DNA from: Flavobacteriaceae bacterium
Lineage (GTDB): Bacteria > Bacteroidota > Bacteroidia > Flavobacteriales > Flavobacteriaceae
Reading direction: 5' to 3'
Length of the DNA: 62,372 nt
NCBI GenBank assembly: GCA_023257625.1
Contig: JALRBW010000049.1
Location: 1 to 62,372 of the forward strand
The notes under the pieces are model-generated. The model saw nothing but the letters and a program-made list of their open reading frames with translations. It ran no database searches and was not told the DNA's origin. Position numbers and translations under genes: made by a program. Positions 8,988-17,788 of the stretch are shown in pieces. The stretch's first letter is position 1; every line of letters begins with the position of its first letter.

Positions 8988-10131
8988 GACGCTTTTTTCT
9001 ATTATTTCGATTTTTACCTCTTTTAAAAAATTTCTTTTTTGGAACATCAAATCGGTTTAGACTGTCTTGACCAACGCTACTTTCAAAAAGTTTGACGTCA
9101 TTTTGTGGAAGTTCTTCTGCGTATTCTTCTAAACTTGTTACAGTTTCTTTTTCTTTATTTTTTTTTATAATAGATAGGACTGCCTCCAAGGGAAGTTTGT
9201 GCCAAGTAATCCACTCATCCTTATAACTGTACCATAACTCTTGTTTGAAAATATCCATTTTTTGAAATACAGCGATTCCTTTCTCTGTAATTAATTTTAT
9301 TTCAGGACGAGGAAAAGCCTTTATTGCTTTTCGATAGGCGTCTAGTTCATAATTTAGACAACATTTCAATCGACCACATTGCCCTGAGAGTTTTTGGGGA
9401 TTTAGTGATAACTGTTGGTAACGGGCAGCCCCAGAAGAGACCGACCTAAAGTCAGTAAGCCAAGTTGAACAACAAAGCTCTCTGCCGCATGATCCAATAC
9501 CCCCCAAACGTGAGGCCTCTTGACGAAGCCCAATTTGTTTCATTTCTATTCGAATTGAAAAAGCTTGTGCCATATCTTTTATCAATTGACGAAAATCTAC
9601 TCTGTCGTCGGCTGTATAGTAAAAAGTTGCTTTTTTACCATCTCCCTGAAACTCAACATCTGATATTTTCATTTCAAGTTTCAATGCTATAGCCAGTTCA
9701 CGAGCTCGTTTTTGAACCTCTGCTTCTTTTTCTCGTAATTGTTGCCATAGGATTATGTCTTCTGAATTAGCTAACCTCAATATATGGCCTATCTCTTCAC
9801 TGTCTTCTGCAACTTTTTTACGCTTCATTTGCACACCAACTAATGATCCTGCTAGGGTTACCGTCCCAACATCGTACCCATGAGAGGTTTCTGTTATAAC
9901 AACTTGCCCTGCGTGTGGTTTTATGGAATTAGGATAGTGGTAAAATTCTTTTCTGCTGTTTTTAAAACGTACCTCAACAATTGAAAGTGTCTTTTCTCCA
10001 TGGGGAGGTTCCATATTTTCAAGCCAATCAAAAACGGTAAGTTTATTACAACTATTGCTCCCACAGGTTCCATTGTTTTTACAACCTCTGGGTGATCCGC
10101 CTTTCCCATTACCGCAATTGGAACAACTCAT
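8968..10131 (-). CDS. ricT: PSP1/RicT family regulatory complex protein
   Basis: A 387-residue protein with the PSP1 signature: TSHGYDVGTV near residue 85, then GIGSCGRELCCSTWL and GQCGRLKCCLNYELDAY (about 215-265). In Bacillus the homologue RicT joins RicF and RicA in an Fe-S-bearing complex that controls RNA processing. Two lineage-type additions are visible: an N-terminal Cys-rich stretch (Cys at about 3, 6, 17, 23 and 28) and a Lys/Arg-rich tail (about 365-387). It is first in the ricT-gldH-PBP operon, and the tail region overlaps the gldH start. Confidence 0.88.
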   Translation of the reverse strand: MSCSNCGNGKGGSPRGCKNNGTCGSNSCNKLTVFDWLENMEPPHGEKTLSIVEVRFKNSRKEFYHYPNSIKPHAGQVVITETSHGYDVGTVTLAGSLVGVQMKRKKVAEDSEEIGHILRLANSEDIILWQQLREKEAEVQKRARELAIALKLEMKISDVEFQGDGKKATFYYTADDRVDFRQLIKDMAQAFSIRIEMKQIGLRQEASRLGGIGSCGRELCCSTWLTDFRSVSSGAARYQQLSLNPQKLSGQCGRLKCCLNYELDAYRKAIKAFPRPEIKLITEKGIAVFQKMDIFKQELWYSYKDEWITWHKLPLEAVLSIIKKNKEKETVTSLEEYAEELPQNDVKLFESSVGQDSLNRFDVPKKKFFKRGKNRNNRKKRHEKSKD

Positions 10132-10193
10132 ATGTTGAATTTGACTTTAAAGATACAGGGATTTCAATGAAGAGTGGAATTTAAAATCTTAAA

Positions 10194-11225
10194 TTAGTAT
10201 TTAAATTTTAAGACTTCTGAGCGCCCTTTTTTAAAAATTTTATTACTGTTGTGTGTTCCTTTTCTTCTTAACCTTTGTTCTTCCAATGGTAATTCAATGG
10301 TTTCTTTACATGCCTCTGAACAGCAATCATTCATTTTTTCTCGGCAAGCATCACATTGGATAAATAATAAATGACAGGCTTCGTTTAGGCAATTTACGTG
10401 GGTGTCAGCAGGGGCCCCACACTGATGGCATTTCGCTATCACATCAGAAGATACACGTTCAGATCTTCTTTCATCAAAAACGAAATTTTTTCCTACAAAT
10501 TGGTTTTCTAATGCCTTTGCTTTAACCTGACGGGCATATTCAATGATTCCTCCTTCAAGCTGAAAAACATTTTTAAATCCTTTGTGTTTAAAATAAGCAC
10601 TTGCCTTTTCACATCGTATACCCCCAGTACAATACATCAAAAGGTTTTTATCTTCCTTATGCTCTGATAAATCTTTTTCTATAATTGGTAATGAATCTCG
10701 AAAAGTATCAACATCAGGAGTTATAGCGCCTTTAAAATGACCTATTTCACTTTCATAATGATTCCTCATATCAACACAAATAGTATCGGGGTCAGCCAAG
10801 AGGGTGTTAAATTCTTCGGCATTTACATGAATTCCTTTTTGTGTAACATCGAACGTATCGTCATTAAGTCCATCTGCAACAATTTTATTTCGCACCTTGA
10901 TGGTAAGTTTTAAAAAAGATTTAATATCCTGTTCAATAGCAATGTTTAAGCGTACTCCTTTTAAAAAAGTAATTGTATCTAGTGTTTTTTTAAACATTTC
11001 AAATTGTTTTGCTGGAACAGAAAGTTGACCATTAATTCCTTCTTTAGCGACATAAATCCGCCCCAAAACTTCAATTGGGTTCCATTGAATAAAAAGATAG
11101 TCTCGGAAAATTAAAGGGTTTCCTATGTGAGCATATCTATAAAAGGAGAGCGTAAGCCGGTCTTCTCCAGCTTCTTCAAGTAATTGTGCGCGCTCTTTCG
11201 CACTTAATGTGTTGTACAGTTGCAT
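10194..11225 (-). CDS. trhO: Rhodanese-related tRNA uridine hydroxylase TrhO (YceA family)
   Basis: A 343-residue protein. An N-terminal acylphosphatase-like domain (KEGINGQLSVP near 80) is followed by a rhodanese domain with DMRNHYESEIGHFKGAI and active-site loop CTGGIRCEKA (about 198-207), then a Cys-rich C-terminal part (CHQCGAPADTHVNCLNEACHLLFIQCDAC) that likely binds zinc. The family makes 5-hydroxyuridine at the tRNA wobble position 34 with oxygen. The length is typical. It appears monocistronic, between ricT and the M24 peptidase gene. Confidence 0.9.
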   Translation of the reverse strand: MQLYNTLSAKERAQLLEEAGEDRLTLSFYRYAHIGNPLIFRDYLFIQWNPIEVLGRIYVAKEGINGQLSVPAKQFEMFKKTLDTITFLKGVRLNIAIEQDIKSFLKLTIKVRNKIVADGLNDDTFDVTQKGIHVNAEEFNTLLADPDTICVDMRNHYESEIGHFKGAITPDVDTFRDSLPIIEKDLSEHKEDKNLLMYCTGGIRCEKASAYFKHKGFKNVFQLEGGIIEYARQVKAKALENQFVGKNFVFDERRSERVSSDVIAKCHQCGAPADTHVNCLNEACHLLFIQCDACREKMNDCCSEACKETIELPLEEQRLRRKGTHNSNKIFKKGRSEVLKFKY

Positions 11226-11350
11226 GCTATAAACAGATTGAGTTCTAAGAGAGTGTAAAGATAGAAAAATTTGAATGTATATTTTTTTGAGTAAGAAGTC
11301 TCAAAACATGGCTCTTTTAGTAAATGGCCTCCATAATTTATTTCCTCTGC

Positions 11351-12670
11351 TTATTTTAGGTAATCTGATTTTGAACCAACTAGTATAAGGTCAGTTTGTC
11401 TTCCGTTTACATAGCGAAACCTATTAAGTCCAAAGTAACCTGGCTCTTCTAACATAATTCGAATATCTTTCTCCCATTCCGGAATAAATACAGTGGCGTT
11501 GAGTTCTATTGCATATACAGTGTTTTCATGTAGGGGGTGCTCACCAGATCCAGGAATACCTTCTTGTGCGTCCCACATTCCAAAAGTAGTTCCTGCGGCA
11601 TGTCCATACATTCCTAGAGGATGGGTGTAAATTTGTGGTCGTAAGCCCACGGCTTTGCTTTCTTGAAGTGCAATAGCTAAGATTTCATTACCTGTTTTCC
11701 CCTTCTTAAAATTATTAGTTAAAAAGTCTTGTACGGCATTCCCTTTTGATAAGGCTTCTTTTAAAAAATTAGGGGCTTCTATTTCTTCTGGTTTAAGTAC
11801 ATATGCCAACTCTTGACAATCCGTATTAAGGGTTAAATAGGTGATTCCAAAGTCACAATGAAGTAAATCTCCTGGTTGAATTATATCGAATTTAGATTGG
11901 CCATCAAAAGCATATAAATCGCTTTTCCCAGAACGTTGAACATCAACGGTAGGGTGAAACCATGTGGTTAATTGTAGTTCAGCAACTCGATTACGAAACC
12001 ACCAAACCACATCTTCAGTGGTAGTTGTTCCTGGAGTAATTACTGCTGTTGAAAAAGCCTCTTTAATTATAGCATGAGTAATTTCGGTAAGTTGACTTAA
12101 CAAGGTCATTTCAATTGGTGTTCTAGTTTCTAGCCAACGCACAGCTAACTTTTCTGCTGATACAACACGTTTTTGAAACTCTTTTGGTAACGCATTTATC
12201 ATTCCTTCAAAGTCAGTCTTAGAAAGCCCATCAGCAAGACCATAATGCTCTGAAGTGTTAATCCCAATTTTTTTTGGGTTTTGACTCACAATGTACGCTG
12301 CAAGCGCTTTCCACTGATCAGGTTGTAATTCTTTATTCCAAATTGATCGAATATTATTACCAAAATTATAACGAGTTATTGCTACTGCGTCAACCTCATC
12401 GCTTTTTTTTGAGAATACCAAAATAGTTCTCCTTCTTGCATTTAGCCAAGTTGGTGGAAGCAGGGTTTTAACTATGGGATCCTCATTGTATTCACGTGTA
12501 ATTAAAACCCACATATCAAGATCTGATTCCTTCATAAGTTCAGGCAAAAGTTTTTGAATACGTTCTTTTTGTATCAGATCAATTAGTTCAGCACGTTCTC
12601 TAAGGGGTAAAATATGTTGTCCAAACCCCAAAGTAGAAATAGTAAAAAATAGAAATAAAAAAGCTTTCAT
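11351..12670 (-). CDS. Secreted M24-family aminopeptidase-like protein (Xaa-Pro peptidase type)
   Basis: About 439 residues with a signal peptide (MKAFLFLFFTISTLGFGQ) when started at ATG 12670; the frame extends five codons further to a TTG at 12685. The N-terminal creatinase-like domain (about 20-180) precedes a pita-bread catalytic domain. The five metal ligands expected for M24 are visible: Asp in LLHCDFGITY, Asp in LNTDCQE, His in HPLGMYGH, Glu in VYAIELNA and Glu in IMLEEPG. Likely hydrolyses N-terminal Xaa-Pro-type bonds in the periplasm; the substrate is inferred from the family only. Confidence 0.83.
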   Translation of the reverse strand: MKAFLFLFFTISTLGFGQHILPLRERAELIDLIQKERIQKLLPELMKESDLDMWVLITREYNEDPIVKTLLPPTWLNARRRTILVFSKKSDEVDAVAITRYNFGNNIRSIWNKELQPDQWKALAAYIVSQNPKKIGINTSEHYGLADGLSKTDFEGMINALPKEFQKRVVSAEKLAVRWLETRTPIEMTLLSQLTEITHAIIKEAFSTAVITPGTTTTEDVVWWFRNRVAELQLTTWFHPTVDVQRSGKSDLYAFDGQSKFDIIQPGDLLHCDFGITYLTLNTDCQELAYVLKPEEIEAPNFLKEALSKGNAVQDFLTNNFKKGKTGNEILAIALQESKAVGLRPQIYTHPLGMYGHAAGTTFGMWDAQEGIPGSGEHPLHENTVYAIELNATVFIPEWEKDIRIMLEEPGYFGLNRFRYVNGRQTDLILVGSKSDYLK

Positions 12671-12733
12671 CAGTAAATTTTTCAATCGAGAGTGAAACTA
12701 CGAAAATTTGTTAATAATGCAGCTTCTTCATTC

Positions 12734-12764
12734 TTGTTCACCACCCCAATAAAATGTACATTAG
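12734..12764 (+). promoter_or_regulatory. Putative Bacteroidota-type promoter of recA
   Basis: TTG at 12734-12736 and a degenerate -7 box TACATTAG at 12757-12764 are separated by 20 nt. The box ends 15 nt before the recA ATG. No LexA-type or other palindromic operator is apparent to me. Confidence 0.45.
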
Positions 12765-12779
12765 CCAAAAAAGTGCGTT

Positions 12780-13787
12780 ATGGCGGATGATAAAAGTGCA
12801 AAGTTAAAAGCCCTCCAACTCACCCTTGATAAGTTGGATAAAACCTATGGTAAGGGCGCAGTTATGAAATTGGGTGATGAAGCTATTGAGGAAATTGAAG
12901 CCATTCCGTCAGGATCTATTGGGCTTGATATTGCTCTTGGAGTTGGGGGTTATCCTCGAGGAAGAATTGTAGAAATATATGGGCCTGAATCTTCAGGTAA
13001 AACCACCCTAACTTTACACGCGATAGCAGAATGCCAAAAACAAGGGGGTATTGCTGCGTTTATTGATGCTGAACATGCCTTTGACCGCTTTTATGCTGAA
13101 AAATTAGGTGTGGATGTAAGTGAATTAATCATCTCACAACCGGACCATGGTGAACAAGCATTAGAAATTACCGATAATTTAATTCGTTCTGGAGCAATTG
13201 ATGTAATTGTTATTGATTCGGTTGCCGCGCTAACCCCAAAAAGTGAAATTGAAGGTGAAATGGGTGATTCTAAAATGGGTCTTCATGCTCGCTTAATGTC
13301 ACAAGCCCTTAGAAAATTAACTGCTTCAATTAGCAAAACACATACTACAGTATTTTTTATTAATCAATTGAGAGATAAAATTGGGGTAATATTTGGTAAT
13401 CCAGAAACGACAACAGGGGGAAATGCATTAAAATTTTATGCCTCTGTACGATTAGATATCCGAAAGTCCACTCAAATTAAAGGTACAGAATCTGAAGTGT
13501 TAGGGAATAAAACCCGCGTAAAAGTGGTTAAAAACAAAGTTGCTCCTCCTTTTCGAACTACAGAATTTGATATTCTTTACGGTGAAGGAATTTCTAAAAT
13601 TGGAGAAATTATAGATTTAGGGGTTAACTATGATATAATCAAAAAAAGCGGCTCTTGGTTTAGCTATGGTGACACTAAAATTGGACAAGGCCGTGATGCA
13701 GTAAAAACGATGCTTTTAGACAATCCTGATTTAATGGAAGAGTTAGAGAAAAAAATCATGGAAACTTTAAAGGCAGTTACTCTCTAG
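12780..13787 (+). CDS. recA: Recombinase RecA
   Basis: A 335-residue protein with Walker A GPESSGKT (68-75), Walker B VIVIDS near 140, loop L1 [23 protein letters not shown] and loop L2 [27 protein letters not shown]. It catalyses homologous strand exchange and activates LexA self-cleavage where present. The C-terminal tail is short but ends within normal family length. The stop overlaps the stop of the convergent plsC-like gene in a shared CTAG. Confidence 0.98.
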   Translation: MADDKSAKLKALQLTLDKLDKTYGKGAVMKLGDEAIEEIEAIPSGSIGLDIALGVGGYPRGRIVEIYGPESSGKTTLTLHAIAECQKQGGIAAFIDAEHAFDRFYAEKLGVDVSELIISQPDHGEQALEITDNLIRSGAIDVIVIDSVAALTPKSEIEGEMGDSKMGLHARLMSQALRKLTASISKTHTTVFFINQLRDKIGVIFGNPETTTGGNALKFYASVRLDIRKSTQIKGTESEVLGNKTRVKVVKNKVAPPFRTTEFDILYGEGISKIGEIIDLGVNYDIIKKSGSWFSYGDTKIGQGRDAVKTMLLDNPDLMEELEKKIMETLKAVTL

Positions 13788-14560
13788 TCTTTATAACGCA
13801 ATTTCCATAAATCAATTGCCTTAAGAGCACGCTGTTCCGGATCATTTAGAAGTTCATTCTGGATTCGAGAGTACACCTCTTCTTGAAAAGCGTTAATATC
13901 CTTTTCATTTAATTGATCTGTGGGGATAATATCTAAACCCTGTACACGTAAGGTCCCTGGATGCCCATAGGTTGTATACCATGGAAACTTTCTTTTACAA
14001 TCTAAAAATACCATTGGAAATAACGGCAATTTATGTTCAATTGCAAGTTTAAAGGCCCCTTGTTTAAACGGGTTTAATAATATAGTTTCATCCGTATATT
14101 CTTTCTCCGGAAAAATACAAACGCTATACCCTTTGGCAATTACTTTTTCAGCTCTACCATAAACACCAAATCGACTTTTTGAATTTGTACGATCCACCAT
14201 TATTGCTGCGCGCTTGAAAATTAAACCAAATAGAGGAATTTTGACGAGTTCTTTCTTGCCTACAAAAACAAAAGGAGTCTTTCGAATCCGTAACATCACC
14301 ATTACATCAATATAACTGGTATGATTTGCTACCAAAATTAAAGGCTGTCCTTCAGGCGGAAAATTCCCAATTTTTTTTATGTGAAATCCCATCCCATATA
14401 AAACCAGTGGAGACCAAATATTTCTAGCTACCCAGAATACATAACGGTATCCGTTTGGCATCAGCAATATTAATATTAATGGGAAAAAAAGAAAGATTAC
14501 AGGAACAGCAGCAAGTATGTAAAACCATATTCGCCAAAGAATTAATAATATTTTTTTCAC
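13784..14560 (-). CDS. 1-acyl-sn-glycerol-3-phosphate acyltransferase (PlsC family)
   Basis: A 258-residue membrane-associated acyltransferase. Two hydrophobic N-terminal segments (about 5-50) precede block [11 protein letters not shown] (HxxxxD variant NHTSYID), block II-like [18 protein letters not shown] and block [27 protein letters not shown]. It adds the second acyl chain to lysophosphatidate. The start appears to be GTG at 14560. Its stop codon is shared with recA within CTAG at 13784-13787. Confidence 0.88.
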   Translation of the reverse strand: MKKILLILWRIWFYILAAVPVIFLFFPLILILLMPNGYRYVFWVARNIWSPLVLYGMGFHIKKIGNFPPEGQPLILVANHTSYIDVMVMLRIRKTPFVFVGKKELVKIPLFGLIFKRAAIMVDRTNSKSRFGVYGRAEKVIAKGYSVCIFPEKEYTDETILLNPFKQGAFKLAIEHKLPLFPMVFLDCKRKFPWYTTYGHPGTLRVQGLDIIPTDQLNEKDINAFQEEVYSRIQNELLNDPEQRALKAIDLWKLRYKD

Positions 14561-14627
14561 TTTCTAAAGGTACAGCATTCCGTTTTACTTAAAATTTATA
14601 GATGTAATGAAAAAAAGCCTTGTGAAG

Positions 14628-14658
14628 TTGCTCCCCATGATGAGGAAAGTTAACTTTG
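14628..14658 (+). promoter_or_regulatory. Putative promoter of trpS
   Basis: TTG at 14628-14630 and a perfect TAnnTTTG box (TAACTTTG, 14651-14658) with a 20-nt spacer, as in the Bacteroidota sigma-ABfr consensus. The box ends 13 nt before the trpS ATG, implying a leader of only a few nucleotides. Confidence 0.6.
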
Positions 14659-14671
14659 CCAAAAAATAACA

Positions 14672-15640
14672 ATGGCAAGGATTTTAACCGGTGTACAATC
14701 TACCGGTACGCCACATTTAGGTAACTTATTAGGAGCTGTACTTCCAGCAATTGAAATGGCTAAAGCCACTACTGACGATTCCTTTTTGTTTATTGCCGAT
14801 TTACATTCTCTTACTCAAATTAAAAATGGAGATCAGTTGCGTGAAAATACATTTGCTACGGCAGCTACCTGGCTTGCTTGTGGATTAGATATTGAAAAAA
14901 CTCATTTTTACCGTCAAAGTGATGTAAGTGAGGTTACTGAATTAGCTTGGTATTTACATTGCTTTTTCCCTTATCAGCGTTTAACCTTAGCCCATTCCTT
15001 TAAAGATAAATCTGATCATCTTTCAGATATCAATGCGGGTCTTTTTTCATATCCTATGTTAATGGCTGCTGATATATTACTGTATGATGCGGAGATTGTT
15101 CCTGTAGGAAAAGACCAGCTACAGCATTTAGAAATTACCCGTGATGTTGCCTCGCGCTTTAACCATCAAATGGGTGAAACTTTCATATTGCCTAAAGCAC
15201 AAATTCAAGAAAATACTCAATATATTCCTGGTACTGATGGAGAGAAAATGAGTAAATCTAGAAATAATACAATTAATGTGTTTTTACCTGAAAAAGCATT
15301 GCGAAAACAAGTTATGGGCATTCAAACTGATAGTACAGGTCTTGAAGACCCTAAAGATCCTGAAACCTGTACCATTTTTTCATTGTATTCTTTGCTCGCT
15401 CCGGCATCATCAGTTCAAAACCTCAGAGAGCGATATTTGGCTGGCGGTATGGGTTATGGCCATGCAAAACAACTTCTTTTTGATTGTATATTAGATCGAT
15501 TCGAAAAAGAAAGAGCTCAATTTGATTATTACTACCAACATCCAGAAGAAGTACATATTGCCTTAGCAAAAGGGGCGGAAAAGGCAAGAAAAGTTGCACA
15601 TGAAGTTTTGCTCCGCGTACGTGATAAAATAGGGTACTAG
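14672..15640 (+). CDS. trpS: Tryptophanyl-tRNA synthetase
   Basis: A 322-residue class I aminoacyl-tRNA synthetase. The HIGH-like PHLGN motif is at 14-18, the Trp-site region DLHSLTQ at about 43-49, the TrpRS signature YPMLMAADILLY at 127-138 and KMSKS at 192-196. It charges tRNA-Trp in the cytoplasm. The length is normal. The stop overlaps dprA's stop in a second CTAG palindrome (15637-15640). Confidence 0.97.
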   Translation: MARILTGVQSTGTPHLGNLLGAVLPAIEMAKATTDDSFLFIADLHSLTQIKNGDQLRENTFATAATWLACGLDIEKTHFYRQSDVSEVTELAWYLHCFFPYQRLTLAHSFKDKSDHLSDINAGLFSYPMLMAADILLYDAEIVPVGKDQLQHLEITRDVASRFNHQMGETFILPKAQIQENTQYIPGTDGEKMSKSRNNTINVFLPEKALRKQVMGIQTDSTGLEDPKDPETCTIFSLYSLLAPASSVQNLRERYLAGGMGYGHAKQLLFDCILDRFEKERAQFDYYYQHPEEVHIALAKGAEKARKVAHEVLLRVRDKIGY

Positions 15641-16734
15641 ATACGCTCAAAATATTTTCCAGGTAAGGCCCGTATTGCCCCTTTCATTTCTAGTTGTAGC
15701 ATTAAACCAGAAAGGGGGCCTACTTTTTTTTCTAATTTAAGTGCTAATTCATCAAGGTGTAATTTAGGATGTGAATTAAAAAGGTTTATAATCTTTTGTT
15801 CTTCTGAAGTAAGCGAAATAAAAAGTTTTTGTTGAACAGGCAGTTGCTTTTCATTTGTATTCCAACCTAAAGTTTCAATAAGTTGGTATGGATCAGAAAG
15901 TAATTGTGCTTTTTGTTGAACAATCAATTCATGGCATCCCATACTTTTGATATCTGTAGTACGTCCAGGTACTGCAAAAAGTTCTCTACCATAGGAATGC
16001 GCTAGATTAGCGGTATTCATACTTCCCCCTTTTATTCCTGATTCAATTACTACCGTGGCGATAGCCATTCCTGCTATTAAACGATTTCGGCGTGGAAAAT
16101 TTCCTTTTAAAAAAACTGTTTGGGGTAAAAAATCTGTCACCAATAGACCCTGTTTCATTATTTTGTTTGCCTCTGTTCTATGCTCCGGAGGGTAGATTTG
16201 ATCTAGACCATGTGCAAGACAGGCAACTGTATCTAACCCTTGTTTTAATGTTTCTCGATGAGCTATAATATCTATCCCCCTTGCTAAACCAGAACAAATT
16301 ATGGGATCATAAGGAGCTACTGCTTTAATTAAAGATTCGCAAAATGATTTTCCATAGGGTGTATATTGCCTTGTCCCTATAAAACTTAAAATGGGACGGT
16401 TTTCAATAGCTAGTTTCCCTTTTGTAAATAAAACCAAAGGGGCATCAGCACAAAAAGTAAGAGGTTTAGGATAATTAACGCTTCCAAAAAAAAGAGGAGT
16501 AATACCATATTTCTTAATCAATTGGATTTGAATTTGAACTTTTGGAAAATATTGTTTCCATTGACTTAAAACGTTACAAACTACTAAACCCACTCCTTCT
16601 ACATGGTCCCATTCTTTTTTTGAATGTAAAAAAATAGCCTCTGGTGATCCAAAATGATCCGACATTTTAAGTGAACGTTGCCACCCCAATCCGGGAAGGC
16701 AATGTAACAATAAGCAAGCTTCAAGACGATTCAT
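15637..16734 (-). CDS. dprA: DNA-processing protein DprA/Smf
   Basis: A 365-residue protein that loads RecA on incoming single-stranded DNA during natural transformation. The Rossmann core is clear: LSFIGTRQYTPYGKSFCESLI, CSGLARGIDIIAHRETL, TVACLAHGLDQIYPPEH, RNRLIAGMAIATVVIESGIKGGSMNTA and GRELFAVPGR. A C-terminal winged-helix-like segment (about 300-365, LHLDELALKLEKKVGPLSGLMLQLEMKGAI) is present. The gene diverges from the HU/SPOR gene with 87 bp between starts. Confidence 0.95.
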   Translation of the reverse strand: MNRLEACLLLHCLPGLGWQRSLKMSDHFGSPEAIFLHSKKEWDHVEGVGLVVCNVLSQWKQYFPKVQIQIQLIKKYGITPLFFGSVNYPKPLTFCADAPLVLFTKGKLAIENRPILSFIGTRQYTPYGKSFCESLIKAVAPYDPIICSGLARGIDIIAHRETLKQGLDTVACLAHGLDQIYPPEHRTEANKIMKQGLLVTDFLPQTVFLKGNFPRRNRLIAGMAIATVVIESGIKGGSMNTANLAHSYGRELFAVPGRTTDIKSMGCHELIVQQKAQLLSDPYQLIETLGWNTNEKQLPVQQKLFISLTSEEQKIINLFNSHPKLHLDELALKLEKKVGPLSGLMLQLEMKGAIRALPGKYFERI

Positions 16735-16821
16735 GGAGAAAATGGGATTTACCTAAATTACAAAAACTCTCAGACTCTTTCTAAATAATTAGAATTACAC
16801 TATTTTAGTATTTTAAAACTC

Positions 16822-17787
16822 ATGCAGCTTACGCGATTCATCCAAGAACTTTTGTATCAACACGAATGTGTCACTATTCCTCAATTTGGTGCTTTTTTAA
16901 CTCGCCCTGCTCGTGTAAAAATTACCTCAGAAGGAATGTTTTATCCTCCAAGAAAAGAGGTGAATTTCAATCAGCTTTTAGTGGCCAACGATGGTGTACT
17001 GGCCCACTACTATGCTCATAAAGAAGGAATTACCTATGAAAATGCTTTACGCAAAATTGAAAAAGAAGTAAGTTCATGGAAAAAAAGACTTCAAACACAA
17101 ACCCTTCGGTTTCCTGGTATTGGAGAACTGCGTTTAAATACGGAAAAGAAAATTCAATTTAACCCCTGGGGGAAAGTCAACTTTGACCTACAAACCTTTG
17201 GCCTTGTCCCCTTTAAAAGAGCACCTCTAGAAAAAGAGGTTCTAAAACAAAAACATATATCCCCCATGGAAAATTCATCAAAAGACGACTTAATGTTTAC
17301 CCCAGAGAAAGAAAAGTCTGTTTCTGATAAACCTTTTTTGAGGTATGCGGCTATCGGTGTAATTGGTGTTGCCCTTTTAAGCGCCACCTATTATTTTGGC
17401 GATCAGTATTTTACTAATCAACGCCTTGAAGCACAGGTAAATGCACAACAGCAAATTGAAAAAAAGGTTCAAGAGGCTACTTTTGACATTGGTTCTTTCA
17501 CTACAGTAGAGGTTTCTGTAAAAGCTGAACCAGTTTCTGAAAAAGTAGTGCTTACTCAACCCATCTATAGTGTTATTGCTGGATCTTTTCGCTCTTTACG
17601 AAATGCTGAGAAAAAAAGAGAGCAATTAATTTCAGAAGGATATGAAGCTGCCTTAGCAGAATTAAATCCTGAAGGATTATACCGTGTGGCCTATGGGCGG
17701 TTCAAAACCAAAAAAGAAGCTATAAGCCTTTTATACTTTCTAAAATATACCCTTGAAGAAGAGGCTTGGTATCTAGTAGAAAAATAA
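16822..17787 (+). CDS. HU-CCDC81-like and SPOR domain membrane protein
   Basis: A 321-residue protein. The N-terminal half (about 1-125, VTIPQFGAFLTR ... RFPGIGELRLN) matches the tandem HU-like domains found in Bacteroidota proteins of the HU-CCDC81 type. A single transmembrane segment follows (about 172-192, YAAIGVIGVALLSATYYFG). The C-terminus (about 250-321, YSVIAGSFRSLRNAEKKREQL ... YRVAYGRFKTKKEA) is a SPOR domain that binds denuded septal peptidoglycan. The layout suggests a link between nucleoid or cytoplasmic partners and the division-site wall; that link is inference. It ends 1 bp from the convergent EnvC-like gene. Confidence 0.82.
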   Translation: MQLTRFIQELLYQHECVTIPQFGAFLTRPARVKITSEGMFYPPRKEVNFNQLLVANDGVLAHYYAHKEGITYENALRKIEKEVSSWKKRLQTQTLRFPGIGELRLNTEKKIQFNPWGKVNFDLQTFGLVPFKRAPLEKEVLKQKHISPMENSSKDDLMFTPEKEKSVSDKPFLRYAAIGVIGVALLSATYYFGDQYFTNQRLEAQVNAQQQIEKKVQEATFDIGSFTTVEVSVKAEPVSEKVVLTQPIYSVIAGSFRSLRNAEKKREQLISEGYEAALAELNPEGLYRVAYGRFKTKKEAISLLYFLKYTLEEEAWYLVEK

Positions 17788-17788
17788 T

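Noticed and set aside
11351-12670. Type IX secretion C-terminal signal on the secreted M24 peptidase (and on the M1 peptidase)
   Set aside because: The C-termini follow the catalytic domain directly with no added beta-sandwich sorting domain.
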